Shown: positions 1-10,436 of the stretch, piece after piece
Layout: the number at the start of each line of letters is the position of its first letter
Position numbering within the stretch: the first letter of the stretch is position 1
Origin: Sphaeroforma arctica JP610
Taxonomy: Eukaryota > Opisthokonta > Ichthyosporea > Ichthyophonida
Direction of reading: 5' to 3'
DNA length: 23,013 nt
Assembly: GCF_001186125.1 (NCBI RefSeq)
Contig: NW_014040059.1
Span: forward strand, 1-23,013
Notes under the pieces: generated by a model
Databases searched by the model: none
What the model was told of the DNA's origin: nothing
What the model saw: only the letters and a program-made list of their open reading frames with translations
Position numbers and translations under genes: made by a program

Positions 1-7
1 ATATATA

Positions 8-38
<31 letters not shown>
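1..38. repeat. (AT)n microsatellite at window start
   Basis: Alternating A and T with one short interruption near base 11. The true left edge lies outside the window. The same repeat class recurs near 14.4 and 15.2 kb. Confidence 0.9.
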
Positions 39-39
<1 letters not shown>

Positions 40-589
40 CCAATCAGTTATACTAAGAGTAAGTTATGCGATTCTCTTAGGAAAGCGCTACGTGATTATC
101 ACCCAAGTCTCTTATATTATCACGTTGGACAGCTATGGTCGCTGCCTTGATTTTCTGGTCAAATACTTTCTCTTTCTGTGATGCACGGGTACGGTAACTA
201 TTGTCTTGTGTCCTACATTCAATTCATGCTCATCTTCAGAAGTCCATTTGTTACATTACACTACCGGAATATTATATGAGAATTAAAGGAATAACCACAA
301 ACAGTGACTGGCCAGAATTTGGTCAGGGTTCCTCGATCACAATGCCGAATAAACGAGTTTTGTGTAGAATTTTCAATTTCACAGTGGTTTGCATTTCCAA
401 AAGTTGCTTTGAATAGCGTAAGCGAGCGTAATTCACGTCGTAATTCCCGTCAATAAGATTATGAAAGTTTGTTTTATAGCAGTAATAGTGCCCAAGTGTG
501 TTTTATATCACTTCCATCAACTTCTCGACCATGCCAACCATTCTCAGCCTTATGTTACTTCTAGATCACAATTCGACACTGTACGGCCG
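39..589. other. Gap without recognisable gene
   Basis: This AT-rich stretch lies beyond the 3' end of the 1089-codon minus-strand gene. A 71-codon plus-strand frame at 201-416 has no recognisable domain and does not start at a convincing ATG, so it is not called. The 3' UTR of the minus-strand gene is expected here, but no clear AATAAA on that strand was found. Confidence 0.5.
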
Positions 590-3500
590 CTACACGGCCT
601 GTTCACACACAGTAGAATATCCTTGAGCTAAAGTATACCACATACGCGATCGCAGGGACGGCGGCAGTACAATTAAGATGTCTTCCAAACCCGCAACAAC
701 GATACCTAGCACAAGCAACCACGGCCTATGTGGCGCTACGTCCGATGTCAAGGACCCTACCTCTCCACAACAGCATAGCTGGGTGTGAAAATGGCTATCC
801 GTGTCATGTATATTTCTATCTCTATCCAACGGTTGCCCAAGTTTGCTTCGCATATTGTGGTAGTCACACTTGCTGTCACTTCCAGCGCCACCTACTGGCA
901 AACAGCATTGCTTGTGGACGCGTATATCCGAGCCCCTTTCTTGGGCTTCTAAACATGCGCAGCAGCAAATAAATAGCTGCCAAAGACTACCCGCGTTCTC
1001 AAACGCCATCATCAGAGCCTCGCACAGATGCTCCATCTCTGAGTGTGTCGTTGCTGTGCTATGTGGCTCCTCCATTACCGTATCAGCTTGCCTGTCCTCG
1101 TTCCCAATAAAGCACGGTATCTGCATTACACTATCCTTGTTTTGATCAGAATCTGCAGATCGAGGTCTTTCTCTCACATGTGTGTTTCTGCCTGTTTTAT
1201 CTATGGTTATATTTGTATGTGTGGTTTGTGTGTTTAACTCCGAATGTTTGCTGTTGCGTGTGTTTGTGCTGGTGTGTGATGTGCGCTTTGCGACAGCCGC
1301 GTAGTACGCGACCAGCAGTGCGAGCCCCCCTACAGCCCTGGGTAGAAGTGTCGAGGGACACTCACACACCAGTTTAACAGTCTGTGTGGTCAGCAACATT
1401 CTTTCCCGCATATCTAAACTGTCCAGCCATCCGTCATCCCCACTGCACTCTATGGCTCGGTCGTGCAAGTTATTGTATTGTACGGCATCTCCCGCTAAAC
1501 AGACGGCAAACTGACGCTCGTACCTATTCCGCAGGGCAATCAATTGTTTCTTGACAAGTGCGAAACTTGGTTTCTCGCTAAGTCTCTCGTCATGTTCCAG
1601 GGAAGGCAGGTCATTCTCCACATGACAGTCAGTGCATTCTGTGCTATGCGTGTCTTTTGCTACACACGCACTTGATGTGTTGTATGCCCGTGAGCTTGCA
1701 CTCGGGATACGCTGATCGTGAGATATTGCATATAGCAACCTTATCAAGCGTGGCGTGACGCTAACGCCAAATAAACGCATAGTAACGGGAGAATAAGCAT
1801 TGATAGCTCTCGGCAAACTCTGTGCCTGAACGGAGCTGGTCCCGTGGGATAGATTGCGCCTGTTATTATCACTACACGAATCAGAAGCTAACTGAACTCC
1901 CGCTCTACGCAGGCAGCGGAAGAGTGCTCTGGTCTCAGATGGGTGGACCAGCTTGTACAGCTCGAGTACCAAAGCAACCCCTTCGGGGGGGTTATTGAGG
2001 GTCCTGTCTGGCGCACCTATACCTTGCCCGCTCTTAAATTCAGTCTTTTTCAAGCGGCGTGCGTCTAGACCCATGCGCAAACAGAGTCTTTGTGCTGTAT
2101 GCTCATGCATCCCCGGAGAGTCTATGCCCCGTTGAATGCACACGGCAATGTATTCTGCGGCACAGAATGCTAACCTCCGCTCTCGCCTGAGCATAGGTAC
2201 ATTGCTCTTGTTCGTGCTTGTGTGTGTGTGCGATTTATCAGTGTGGGAACTGCTGGCAGCAGCTGCAGGACATATGCCAGACGGTTCTTTCTGCATTTCT
2301 GTGCTGTCACACAAACCTTTAGCGTACAGTTTAGCTGTATGATTCGCATGATCACACACCGGCTTCCCCAGATGTGATTCATGTTTGCGGACGTCAACCA
2401 CTTGAAGCAGGCCTTTGATAACGATTAGTACTTCCTCAGCCAGCGTGCGCACGGCCACGGGTGTTTGCATGGCGGTCTCAACTATCTTTGTACAAACCTT
2501 TGCTGATTGCAACAGGATCTCTCTATAGTCTTGTACAACCACTATTGAACGTGAACATTTTGCAGATGTTGCTGACCTGGAGTTGGCGGGGATGGCAAAT
2601 GCCGCTCGGTCCCCATCGCACATTCTCGTGTCAAGAGGAGCGGTAAAAAATCTGGCAATGGGTGATGTACGATCATCTGACAGGGGTGTGCTTGCGTTTG
2701 AAACGTGCACGTGAGGCTCAGGTTGTGCACGTATGCCCGAGCATTCAGTGCCACAGGTGATCCGCAACTCGCCCGCCAAACCCGTCACAAAGGTTCGCAG
2801 CAATTGCAGCAAAAACGCCACAGACGAGAACCCAAGGATTTGTACCACACTATCTTGTAAAGCCGCAAGTATGACATCCAGCAATTGAACGCAAAATTCG
2901 GGCGACCTGGGTGCATGATCCAATGTATCCTGACTAGGCGGAGAGTCCTTACTGTTCGATGAGTGTTTATATGTATGGCAATGTAAAAGCTTACATTTGA
3001 TATCATTTTGGACCAAAGCGAGCGCGAACTTGTATACAGTCCCCAATAACTCGTCGGGGGGCACAACAAACGATAACAGCTCAAAACGTAGCACATTCAA
3101 CATCACGTCCAGATATGCCATTTCTCGGCGACTCAGATTTCTCCTGACGACAGAATTAGATCTATCTCCTCTGATATTCACGGGGTATGTGTTCGTATCT
3201 GTTCGTGTATGGGCTGATGCAGAACGTGCCTCAGTATCGTGAGCACGGATAAGTGATGGAGGAGTTTGTTCTGTGTTTATAATTCGATGATGTACAGGCA
3301 CATCAACCACCATATTAGTCCTGAGAGACATCACTACGTCTGCGGCTGCTGCTGTCGCCCGTGCTGGCGACGTGAGATTGATAGTGTGTTGTATCTGAAC
3401 GTCGTTTGTACTATCGCGTCTACGCTTGCCCAAGGGTTCAGCAGTCACTACGGAGCCACTTATGCGCCGTTTCGCTTGCATGTGTACTGTGCTATCCTCG

Positions 3501-3859
3501 AGCTCCCTACCATCGAGTGTAATAATATGCAGCAGGACATCCGCATAGCAATCAGCTGTGACCAAGGCCTGATCAATCCGTACCCAACTACCAATGTCTG
3601 ATGATGCACTGTGTTGCGTATGCGATATATCGCTGTATGCAAGCACAGGAGCATGATTAGATGCTGATCGAGGGAAATGCAAATCTCTGCCTGGTTGTGT
3701 GTGTGTGGAGGCGTGAGCGTAACCATAGTATCCTGTCGCCAGCATTCTGTTACGGAAGTCGTCGAATATACAATGGGAGTTATACGCATGGCAGATGGCC
3801 GATACAAACTGTGCCACACTCTGCATTTCTTCTTCACTTGCACACACTGGAGAGGACAT
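590..3859 (-). CDS. Large uncharacterised protein, 1089 aa, intronless
   Basis: A single uninterrupted frame runs from ATG at 3859 (context CCAACATGTCC) to TAG at 590. An open frame this long is not expected by chance in DNA of this composition. I do not recognise the family. Visible features are hydrophobic, probably helical blocks, for example LSRREMAYLDVMLNVLRFEL near residue 245, LLDVILAALQDSVVQILGF near 330 and a Cys-rich LFICCCACLEA near 980. They are separated by Ser/Thr/His/Asn-rich linkers of low complexity. The C-terminus carries a hydrophobic run (PWLLVLGIVVAGLEDILIVL) that could be a buried helix rather than a membrane span. There is no signal peptide. The alternation suggests a helical-repeat scaffold of the HEAT/ARM type, but this is inference. 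The absence of introns contrasts with the methyltransferase and PPR genes in the window. Some low-complexity linkers could be in-frame introns. Confidence 0.75.
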   Translation of the reverse strand: MSSPVCASEEEMQSVAQFVSAICHAYNSHCIFDDFRNRMLATGYYGYAHASTHTQPGRDLHFPRSASNHAPVLAYSDISHTQHSASSDIGSWVRIDQALVTADCYADVLLHIITLDGRELEDSTVHMQAKRRISGSVVTAEPLGKRRRDSTNDVQIQHTINLTSPARATAAAADVVMSLRTNMVVDVPVHHRIINTEQTPPSLIRAHDTEARSASAHTRTDTNTYPVNIRGDRSNSVVRRNLSRREMAYLDVMLNVLRFELLSFVVPPDELLGTVYKFALALVQNDIKCKLLHCHTYKHSSNSKDSPPSQDTLDHAPRSPEFCVQLLDVILAALQDSVVQILGFSSVAFLLQLLRTFVTGLAGELRITCGTECSGIRAQPEPHVHVSNASTPLSDDRTSPIARFFTAPLDTRMCDGDRAAFAIPANSRSATSAKCSRSIVVVQDYREILLQSAKVCTKIVETAMQTPVAVRTLAEEVLIVIKGLLQVVDVRKHESHLGKPVCDHANHTAKLYAKGLCDSTEMQKEPSGICPAAAASSSHTDKSHTHTSTNKSNVPMLRRERRLAFCAAEYIAVCIQRGIDSPGMHEHTAQRLCLRMGLDARRLKKTEFKSGQGIGAPDRTLNNPPEGVALVLELYKLVHPSETRALFRCLRRAGVQLASDSCSDNNRRNLSHGTSSVQAQSLPRAINAYSPVTMRLFGVSVTPRLIRLLYAISHDQRIPSASSRAYNTSSACVAKDTHSTECTDCHVENDLPSLEHDERLSEKPSFALVKKQLIALRNRYERQFAVCLAGDAVQYNNLHDRAIECSGDDGWLDSLDMRERMLLTTQTVKLVCECPSTLLPRAVGGLALLVAYYAAVAKRTSHTSTNTRNSKHSELNTQTTHTNITIDKTGRNTHVRERPRSADSDQNKDSVMQIPCFIGNEDRQADTVMEEPHSTATTHSEMEHLCEALMMAFENAGSLWQLFICCCACLEAQERGSDIRVHKQCCLPVGGAGSDSKCDYHNMRSKLGQPLDRDRNIHDTDSHFHTQLCCCGEVGSLTSDVAPHRPWLLVLGIVVAGLEDILIVLPPSLRSRMWYTLAQGYSTVCEQAV

Positions 3860-5024
3860 GTTGGATCTATCGAATCATAAGTATTTGTTGGTCTACTTGC
3901 TGGAAGGTAAACGCAGGACTCAATAGATGCAAGCCATGCAAAAGCTTGTATTGGTATATATACAGCCCGTACTTCTTAGCAGTAAGAACAGTACATAAGA
4001 AAAAACCCTTCAAAAGTCGTTTGGATGGGTTGTATTTCGGTCCGGCTATGCCTACCGATGGTAGAACAGCAACTATGACGTCGGCACTGGCTACGAAATC
4101 ACTAGCGCATCGGATAACATTGGCACTGCTATAGCTATAGTCATATTAAACATAAGAGAGTATATTGAATCTGCTGTAGGATCACTCTTATGATCTTGTA
4201 TGTGCTCGAAGGAGTGTAGTGCATGTAGTGCAATGTATTGCAGAGTGTGTACGGAAAATGCTATTGCACCACTATCGAGCTAGTGAAACAGGTATTGTAA
4301 AAATATTGTTTATCAAAGTTCAATCAGGTCTCAGAGATCTGACGTCACGTGGGGACGATGGTTTGAGCAGTAAATAAATAATTATGTTCAGTAATACGAA
4401 ATGCATACGTATGGGTCGTATGCAGATGTGTATTTTTCGACACTCCACTACAAGACCATTGCAAAGCGTACAGTAAAGCGTAAGGTAGTAGTAGTACAAC
4501 CGGTCTATATTTGACATCTAGCAGGTCATATAAACGGCTTGGCGTGAGTGCTTCACAATTCATATTCTCGACTTCAAATCGCAAAACAGTTGAGCTTTTT
4601 TTCATAGCTACACAAGTACGCCATTAGAATACTGTAAACACATATATACGCCCTAACATACACTTACTTATTTGCACGGGAATCTATGTAGACGTAAGTT
4701 CTTTCTATAAGTGCGCAGTATCTCGCTAATCACTGAGACGATAAGAGCGCATTATAAAATAGCATCATGACCGCATCGCACCGTTCGTGGTCTAGCGATC
4801 AGGTTCGGATTGAGACAAATAAAACGCTTGAAACAACAGGGGGTCATACATGGGAGGCAGCAATCAAGTGAGCTTATATATTGTTGCGTGTGTATGTGTG
4901 TGTGTATTGATGTACACGTGTGTGTATTTATTGAAATATGGTCATATACATATGCATGATCGTTTTCTTTGTTGTGTATGCATCTGCTATATGCCTGCGT
5001 ATACCCTGTGGTTTTAACTGAGAT
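3860..5024. promoter_or_regulatory. Divergent intergenic region
   Basis: This stretch separates the start of the minus-strand 1089-aa gene from the first candidate exon of the plus-strand methyltransferase, so both promoters are expected in it. It is AT-rich and carries a GT-rich microsatellite-like patch at about 4885-4930. No convincing exon, tRNA or clear core promoter element was identified, and the promoter role rests on gene orientation only. Confidence 0.4.
4885..4930. repeat. GT-rich simple repeat
   Basis: Runs of TGTG broken by single A or C bases make a degenerate (GT)n tract just upstream of the methyltransferase gene. Confidence 0.7.
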
Positions 5025-6980
5025 ATGCATTATTATACAAGAGGCGACAACAAAAAATTAGCTACAACTGAAAGCATTAGGTATGTCTTGTACAAAAGAA
5101 TTTATGAATTAGGTGTGCTGTTCAACTGGCGAACAAGACGCTATCTAACTCTGTCGGCAAACTACGATCAAATTGAGGACGAAGTCGCCATACTACCGCC
5201 CTTGCGTTCTAACTTATTTCAAGTTTATGCCACACCCAGCGCATCACTAGACGCCACCTAATATACTGAAAACCCCCTCATGGTTCTGTTTCACATGCGT
5301 GACCTTGTTTTTGTTTGGATGCCTCGATGCGCTCCAAATCGTACCTTCCGGTGACACTCAAGGCCTCAATAAGTTGGGCAATTATCGTATCGGAGCTTCC
5401 GGCTTCCTGATTGTGTTTTATATCTTGCATCTGTATCAGGCTGTTTGATTTTATTGGCAGCCAGCAAGAAATATGCGACCTCGACCGAGGCAACGAACGA
5501 CTGTTGGAACTTGGTTCCGGTACCGGTTGGCTAGGGATCGCACTAACACTGAACTTGCCTAATATAGGTATGTGATGAATCACAGCAAAACTCAGTATAT
5601 CGCTGTGCGATGACTGAATTGCAACATACTCTATGCCAATGAACAACCCTAGAGTGGTCTATCACAGGATTTGTCTTGTGCAGAAAAGAACTGACGGGCA
5701 GTATGGAATACGCCTAGCGTGTACGTCTGTTGCACGTGCGTATGCACAAGTGTTCGATTAAACGACATCACCGCCAGTTAAAAACCATGGCGCGTAAGTA
5801 GAGGATCGTTAGCTGCTGCGCGTGCATTTAAATGTAAGTACATTATTAAGTGGTGTTAGCTTTGTCAGTTAAATAAGGTGTATGTGCGACAGTCTGTGGC
5901 TGGCATGCATCAAACCGAAAAACACAGCAGCCTCTTGCACTCTTCTCAACATCCGAAGTACGTATATCTAGATATAAATGCGTCCACTCCTACTAAAAGG
6001 CATATCTCACTACTCCCAAAACCTCGCAGAATCCATTACACTCACTGAGCAAGCATGCGGAGGCGCCCTGGCTTACCTACAGGATAATGTCAGCAAGCAC
6101 GCGCATTTACTCCCACGCACCGATGCTATCGTGACTGCCACACTTGACTGGACAAAGCCTTTGGATAGTGAGCTGGTGCAGGCCTGTGGTGAGGGGTCGT
6201 TAGTGTTCGGATCAGATCTACTGTACAATTCTGATGGCGTCGAGATGCTGCCAAAGGTATTGCAACCGAAGTTCAAAAAATTGTACGTTTTATATGATCT
6301 GTATGGATAGCGTCACCGCAATCCACGACGGTTGTGCAATAGTCTCGTCTCGAAGTAGAATAATCTCGCACCACCACATTATAATTTATAGTATGCTGAG
6401 ATTCTTACATGCACAGTATTGTATTTATTTGCGGCAGCAGGTGGACATTCTCTCCCCTACTTTGGTAAAACACTTTATCTTAAAGTATTCTACCGGATTC
6501 TGCAATCGCGTTTTCCACTTTCAATATGGTGGCAATTATCAACATTTAACTGCCATGATATACTTTCGTTTAGGTTTTGGCGGCTTTCTGTGCAGCAGGG
6601 GCAACTGTACTATATGCGCACACTTTGAACCGGTACGAATTCTTTGACGCTGACTTCTTTTTTGCGCTGCGAAGAGAAAATTTGCTGGTAAGGTAAGGTG
6701 CAGGTTGTCTTGCGCAATACCGTAAATTCCAATGTCTTCCTTATTATAGTTCACGAATGCGGATGATGCAAAGTCTACTTATGAGGATCCCTTGTACATT
6801 TATCAATCATACATGTTTATACAACATGAACTTCTATATACAGAGAGCTATGGTGTGATACAGAACCCCCACCAGAGTACACACACAGCGACGAGAGATT
6901 CTGCAACGCCTTTCCTAATTCGCGAGTGGCAATACTTGATATACGTATGGGTACGCGTTCGAATTCAAAAATTGATTTGA
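5025..6980 (+). CDS. Methyltransf_16-type protein methyltransferase (METTL21/FAM86-like), multi-exon
   Basis: A SAM-dependent seven-beta-strand methyltransferase, by family probably a protein-lysine methyltransferase. Exons read as 5025-5080 (tentative), 5461-5567, 6030-6256, 6574-6687 and 6750-6980. Donors are GTATGT, GTATGT, GTATTG and GTAAGG; each acceptor ends in AG and all phases agree, giving about 244 residues, a usual length for the METTL21 group. Exon 2 holds SAM motif I (LLELGSGTGWLGIAL). Exon 3 holds an acidic strand-2 end (ITLTEQ), the family DW motif (TLDWTKP) and the post-motif strand VFGSDLLYNSDGVEMLPK. Exon 4 continues with ATVLYAHTLNRYEFFDADF, as in the C-terminal strands of this family. 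The core exons are well supported. The first exon rests on an ATG and phase only. In the last exon a second donor at 6693 would give a shorter tail ending at about 6860. The target protein cannot be named. Confidence 0.75.
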
Positions 6981-8025
6981 CCACGAACTCGCGGGTAACG
7001 ATATTAAATCCTGTCGAGATGCCTAGCGGTACCGAGAACAGCGCACAGCCTGATGCCTTACGCGAGCAAGTCATATTGTATATGGCGGACAAGGTTGATC
7101 AGTCGGCGTGCGCAAATTTACACACAGCGTCCTGGAAATCTACGTACAGGTGGGTAGCGTGAGACGCAGAAATAAGGATGTTGTATCATAGAATGTGTGT
7201 TGTGCTCGTTTGCATGAATGTGTTGTCCTATCAGCGTTGTATCTTTTACATACAATTTTATGCAAAAACTCTGCTATACTGGAGTATGGCCACCATGACT
7301 CATTGATACAATTTTTTGCACTTTTCTCCTACAGGGACATTTTGCCGCATGACTTTCTCTATAACGGTGGCGTTGAAGTGATGATGAATGACATGTGGGC
7401 CGATAAGTATCGATCTCCTACCCAGCTCACAATTGCTGCAAGGGATACTTTTGGTCAGATGCTGGGATTTGTACATATGGATGTAGACGAAAGTATGATT
7501 GATGTCAAGAAAGGGTTCTATCTGGATAACATGCACGTGGTGGGTACAGGAAAGGGACTGGGCTTTCTTTTATTTAAAACATTGGTACAGAGGTTGTGTC
7601 TCATGCACCGAATCTCATTGGGGTGTATCACGAACAATGGGAAGTATTGCCATAATGACGCAAACAGTTCTGTTAAGGTTTTTGAACAGAAGCATTGTAC
7701 TGCGATAGAGACTGCAAATGATCAGGTTAGTTCACAGCAAAAACAAACAACAAAAACGCACGACATGAATGGACGAGTTTCGTGCGGATGCACAGACCGG
7801 CCGGTCAAACTTTGGCTCAAAGTGTTCGAGAGCAATACTGCGGCGGTGCGTGCATACGAACGATGGGGTGGTGTAATCAGTGACGAGCGTTTGAAATTTA
7901 GTGACCAGAAGCTAGGTAAGATGTGTCTTGAATCCAAGAGAGATAACTCCCCAGAAAATTCAACGGGAAGTGACCTGACTGTTCTGGTAATGACGTGGTC
8001 GGACGCACGATCTGTTTTCTTGTAA
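6947..8025 (+). CDS. GNAT-family N-acetyltransferase, two exons
   Basis: An acetyl-CoA-dependent acyltransferase of about 297 residues. Exon 1 is 6947-7149 and exon 2 is 7335-8025. The intron starts GTGGGT and ends TTTCTCCTACAG, and splicing restores WKSTYRDILPHDFL, a block typical of the N-terminal helix region of GNAT enzymes. Acetyl-CoA motif A is LDNMHVVGTGKGLGFLLFK (loop at residues 138-144). Motif B is VFESNTAAVRAYERWGG (about 231-247). Between them lies an unusual insert of about 60 residues, rich in Gln, Lys, Thr and Cys, where most relatives run straight on. It could be an exposed loop or a stopless intron. The first ATG falls inside the predicted last methyltransferase exon in another frame, so the true start may lie elsewhere. 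The substrate cannot be inferred. Confidence 0.8.
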
Positions 8026-8434
8026 ACGGTAAGTTGATTGAATTGTTCATTAATCAGCTCTACTCTCGAGAGTTTACACAAGCTGGTTGAATATTGAATG
8101 GTCCATCTATCCGCTAATTTTAACGAGCTCCGTATTTTTAAAAATAGCATCCTCACTCCCTGAAACCTGATAAGTTCATCAGATGCTACCACACAAGTGC
8201 GTCAGAGGACTCAGAGCTGGCACCGTGGCAAAGCTGGTGGATCTACTCCCTACTAAATACTGCAATCCGTGTGGCTTATACAAACCACAGATTGCAGAAG
8301 AATGTGCATATTTGGTTTTAAAAAATATATAAAAAATCGTCCATTGTCTTGACTCACTTGAGACAGTTGAGTTCTTGATATTATCATTTTGAAAAAAAAA
8401 CAGAACCAAAAATATCTACTAGTTTTTATCATGG

Positions 8435-8527
8435 CCCTCTGGATTTCAGGATTTGGCCCTATGGGTCTCTGCTAAATTTACGATTTCCGCTACCTCCATG
8501 ATTTCTCGAATCCAGATTCCAGAGGGT
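8435..8527. repeat. Imperfect inverted repeat
   Basis: CCCTCTGGATTTCAGGATT at 8435-8453 is matched on the other strand by 8510-8527 (CCCTCTGGAATCTGGATT). The arms differ at a few positions and are separated by about 56 bases. It could form a hairpin or be the remnant of a small foldback element. Confidence 0.65.
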
Positions 8528-9149
8528 CAAGTTTTGTTTTTAAAAAAAGCAAAAAGAGTCTATGACTGCCATAGCCGTGTGTTTACACTACATAGGAAAA
8601 AATAACGGACTTTTACCCAGCCCAAATAAAAATTTGTAGTTTGTTTTGTTATTTGAAACAAAAAAAACACAAATACACAGTCCGCCAGCCTCCTGGCTGC
8701 CATTATGAGTCATGATGAGTGCCAGGCGCCAAGATGAAAAGCCTCCGTACACAAATCAGCTCCTGGCCCTCTGCTGACTGCTCTCCCTGGCTTTTCTTTT
8801 TTGCTTTGGTTTGTTCTGATTTTTTTATCGGTTTGTTATATAAATATACTTAGGTATAGCATTTGTTTTTTTGAAGCAAACAAAAAGAGGTTACAGTACA
8901 TAGCTCATCTATAATTTATGTTATTTAAAAAACAACAACTTGATAGTTCTACGTATTGATTTGTTTGTAGGAGATCTGTGATATGTCAGTCGCCAAGGCG
9001 TCAACTCGTCACTCGTCTTTTTAAATATTTAAAGTTATAATTGAGAAATTACAGAATATGTACTTGTGGTATTTAGTTGGCAGTTGGTGGAAGGTGTTGC
9101 GGAAGTAGGACCAATAATATTACGCTGAGTAATGTTTTTATTCAACAGT

Positions 9150-9290
9150 CCAGAGCCCAGCAGACAGTGTCCGAAGTCAGAAGTCAGAAGTCAGAGTCTC
9201 AGAGACTTAGACTCTCAGTCTCAGATTCAGACTGTCAACTTGTCAAGTCAAAGTATCGGACTGTCAGTGTCGGACTGTCAGGCCTTATTA
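9150..9290. repeat. AGTC-core minisatellite-like patch 1
   Basis: Repeated words such as AGTCAGA, GTCTCAG and GGACTGTC follow one another with small variations. No fixed unit persists, but the AGTC/GACT core recurs every 6 to 10 bases. Confidence 0.75.
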
Positions 9291-9714
9291 GACAGTAAAT
9301 CCGATTATTCCGATCCGAACGCAAAATTTCTTTTAGAGAGAGGGTATGCCGGTATGATGCTCTCGAAAGTTTGCCCTCGTTAGGATTTATGATCGATTTT
9401 TTTTTTGAGTTGTTTTGATTTTAAAATTAGCCTCCATCCATTGGTGTACCGAAAATCCGAACAGAAATATTGATTTTTTACACCATAGCCATAAGCGAAC
9501 TGATAACACCACACATATTTTTATTGTTTTGAAAAGTATTTAAAAAAATTACAGTATGTATACAGTGTACACCTAAATACATAGAATACAAGCCACAAGA
9601 AGAGAGAGAGAAGGCTCATGTGCCGTTGCCTGACGTGCTGACGTGCTGCTAAAGAAATAATAATACCAGTTTTGATTGTATTTTATGTTTTTTTAAAACC
9701 CATTGTAACAGTCA

Positions 9715-9880
9715 ACGACTCCAGAGTCCAGAGTCCAGACTCCACAGTCCACAACAGTCCACAGTCCACAGTCCACAACAGTCCACAGTCCACAGTCCAC
9801 AGTCCACAGTCCGGTCCACACTCCACAGTCCACGGGCTCACGGCTCCACGTCCCATGAGTCCACGCTCCGGTCCACGGGC
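9715..9880. repeat. AGTCCAC minisatellite, patch 2
   Basis: The array is built from CAGTCCA, as AGTCCAGAGTCCAG and then many copies of CACAGTCCA, with occasional CGGTCCAC variants. It is the most regular of the three AGTC-core patches around the fasciclin gene. Spacing is short and there are no unique spacers, so it is not a CRISPR array. Confidence 0.9.
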
Positions 9881-10198
9881 CATTTTTTTCTTCCGAGACT
9901 GTGTCATTGACTCACTGCGCAGTGTAAATTGTTTTTTCTTCTTCTCTTAAATAGTCGTGGGAGGAGTGTGACGGAATTCAAAACTGAAAAGAGATGACTA
10001 AATTCTAAAGTCTTCACACGCCCACGGTGAAGAACTGAAGATATTTATCCACAAGAAGTACTCCACACTCACTCTCTCACAGTGACCAGTTGACCACACT
10101 GCACAGATTGGCAGAAGGAACAAACAGATTGGATAACAGGGCATCTGCACATTTTCTGATTTGTTTTTATTTTAAAAAATAATAATATGTGTATAGAC

Positions 10199-10230
10199 TT
10201 AGCCTTCTGAAAATAGAACAAGAAGGCTAT
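10199..10230. repeat. Short hairpin, TAGCCTTCT arms
   Basis: TAGCCTTCT is followed after about 13 bases by its reverse complement. A related hairpin with the same arm sequence lies at about 11694-11732. Confidence 0.6.
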
Positions 10231-10436
10231 GGCATAAGTAGATACCAGTATCGATACCATATATACTTCTTTTTTATTTAAATTGTAAAAAAATATGAGA
10301 AAATACGCGGGACGCAGATGAAAAAGAACAAATTGAAAAATATTCGGTTCTTCACACGCATAGAAATAGCGGCGTTTCACTTCGATATTCAATACAACCT
10401 TACGCAACTGTATTAATAATAACCTTTAATTTGAAC

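Larger units (their letters stand above)
8026..10436. other. Repeat-rich gene-free block
   Basis: This stretch of 2.4 kb has many A and T runs, an 18-bp imperfect inverted repeat (8435-8527), two minisatellite-like patches (about 9150-9290 and 9715-9880) and a small hairpin (10199-10230). Open frames are short and low in complexity. The composition suggests degraded mobile or satellite DNA, but no transposase, reverse transcriptase or clear element ends were recognised. Confidence 0.6.

Noticed and set aside
5278-5646. 122-codon minus-strand frame
   Set aside because: It lies opposite the methyltransferase exon that encodes SAM motif I, which gives a far better explanation of the sequence.
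9715-9880. Possible CRISPR-like array
   Set aside because: Units are 7 to 9 bases long, with no unique spacers of constant length, and the setting is eukaryotic. It is a minisatellite.
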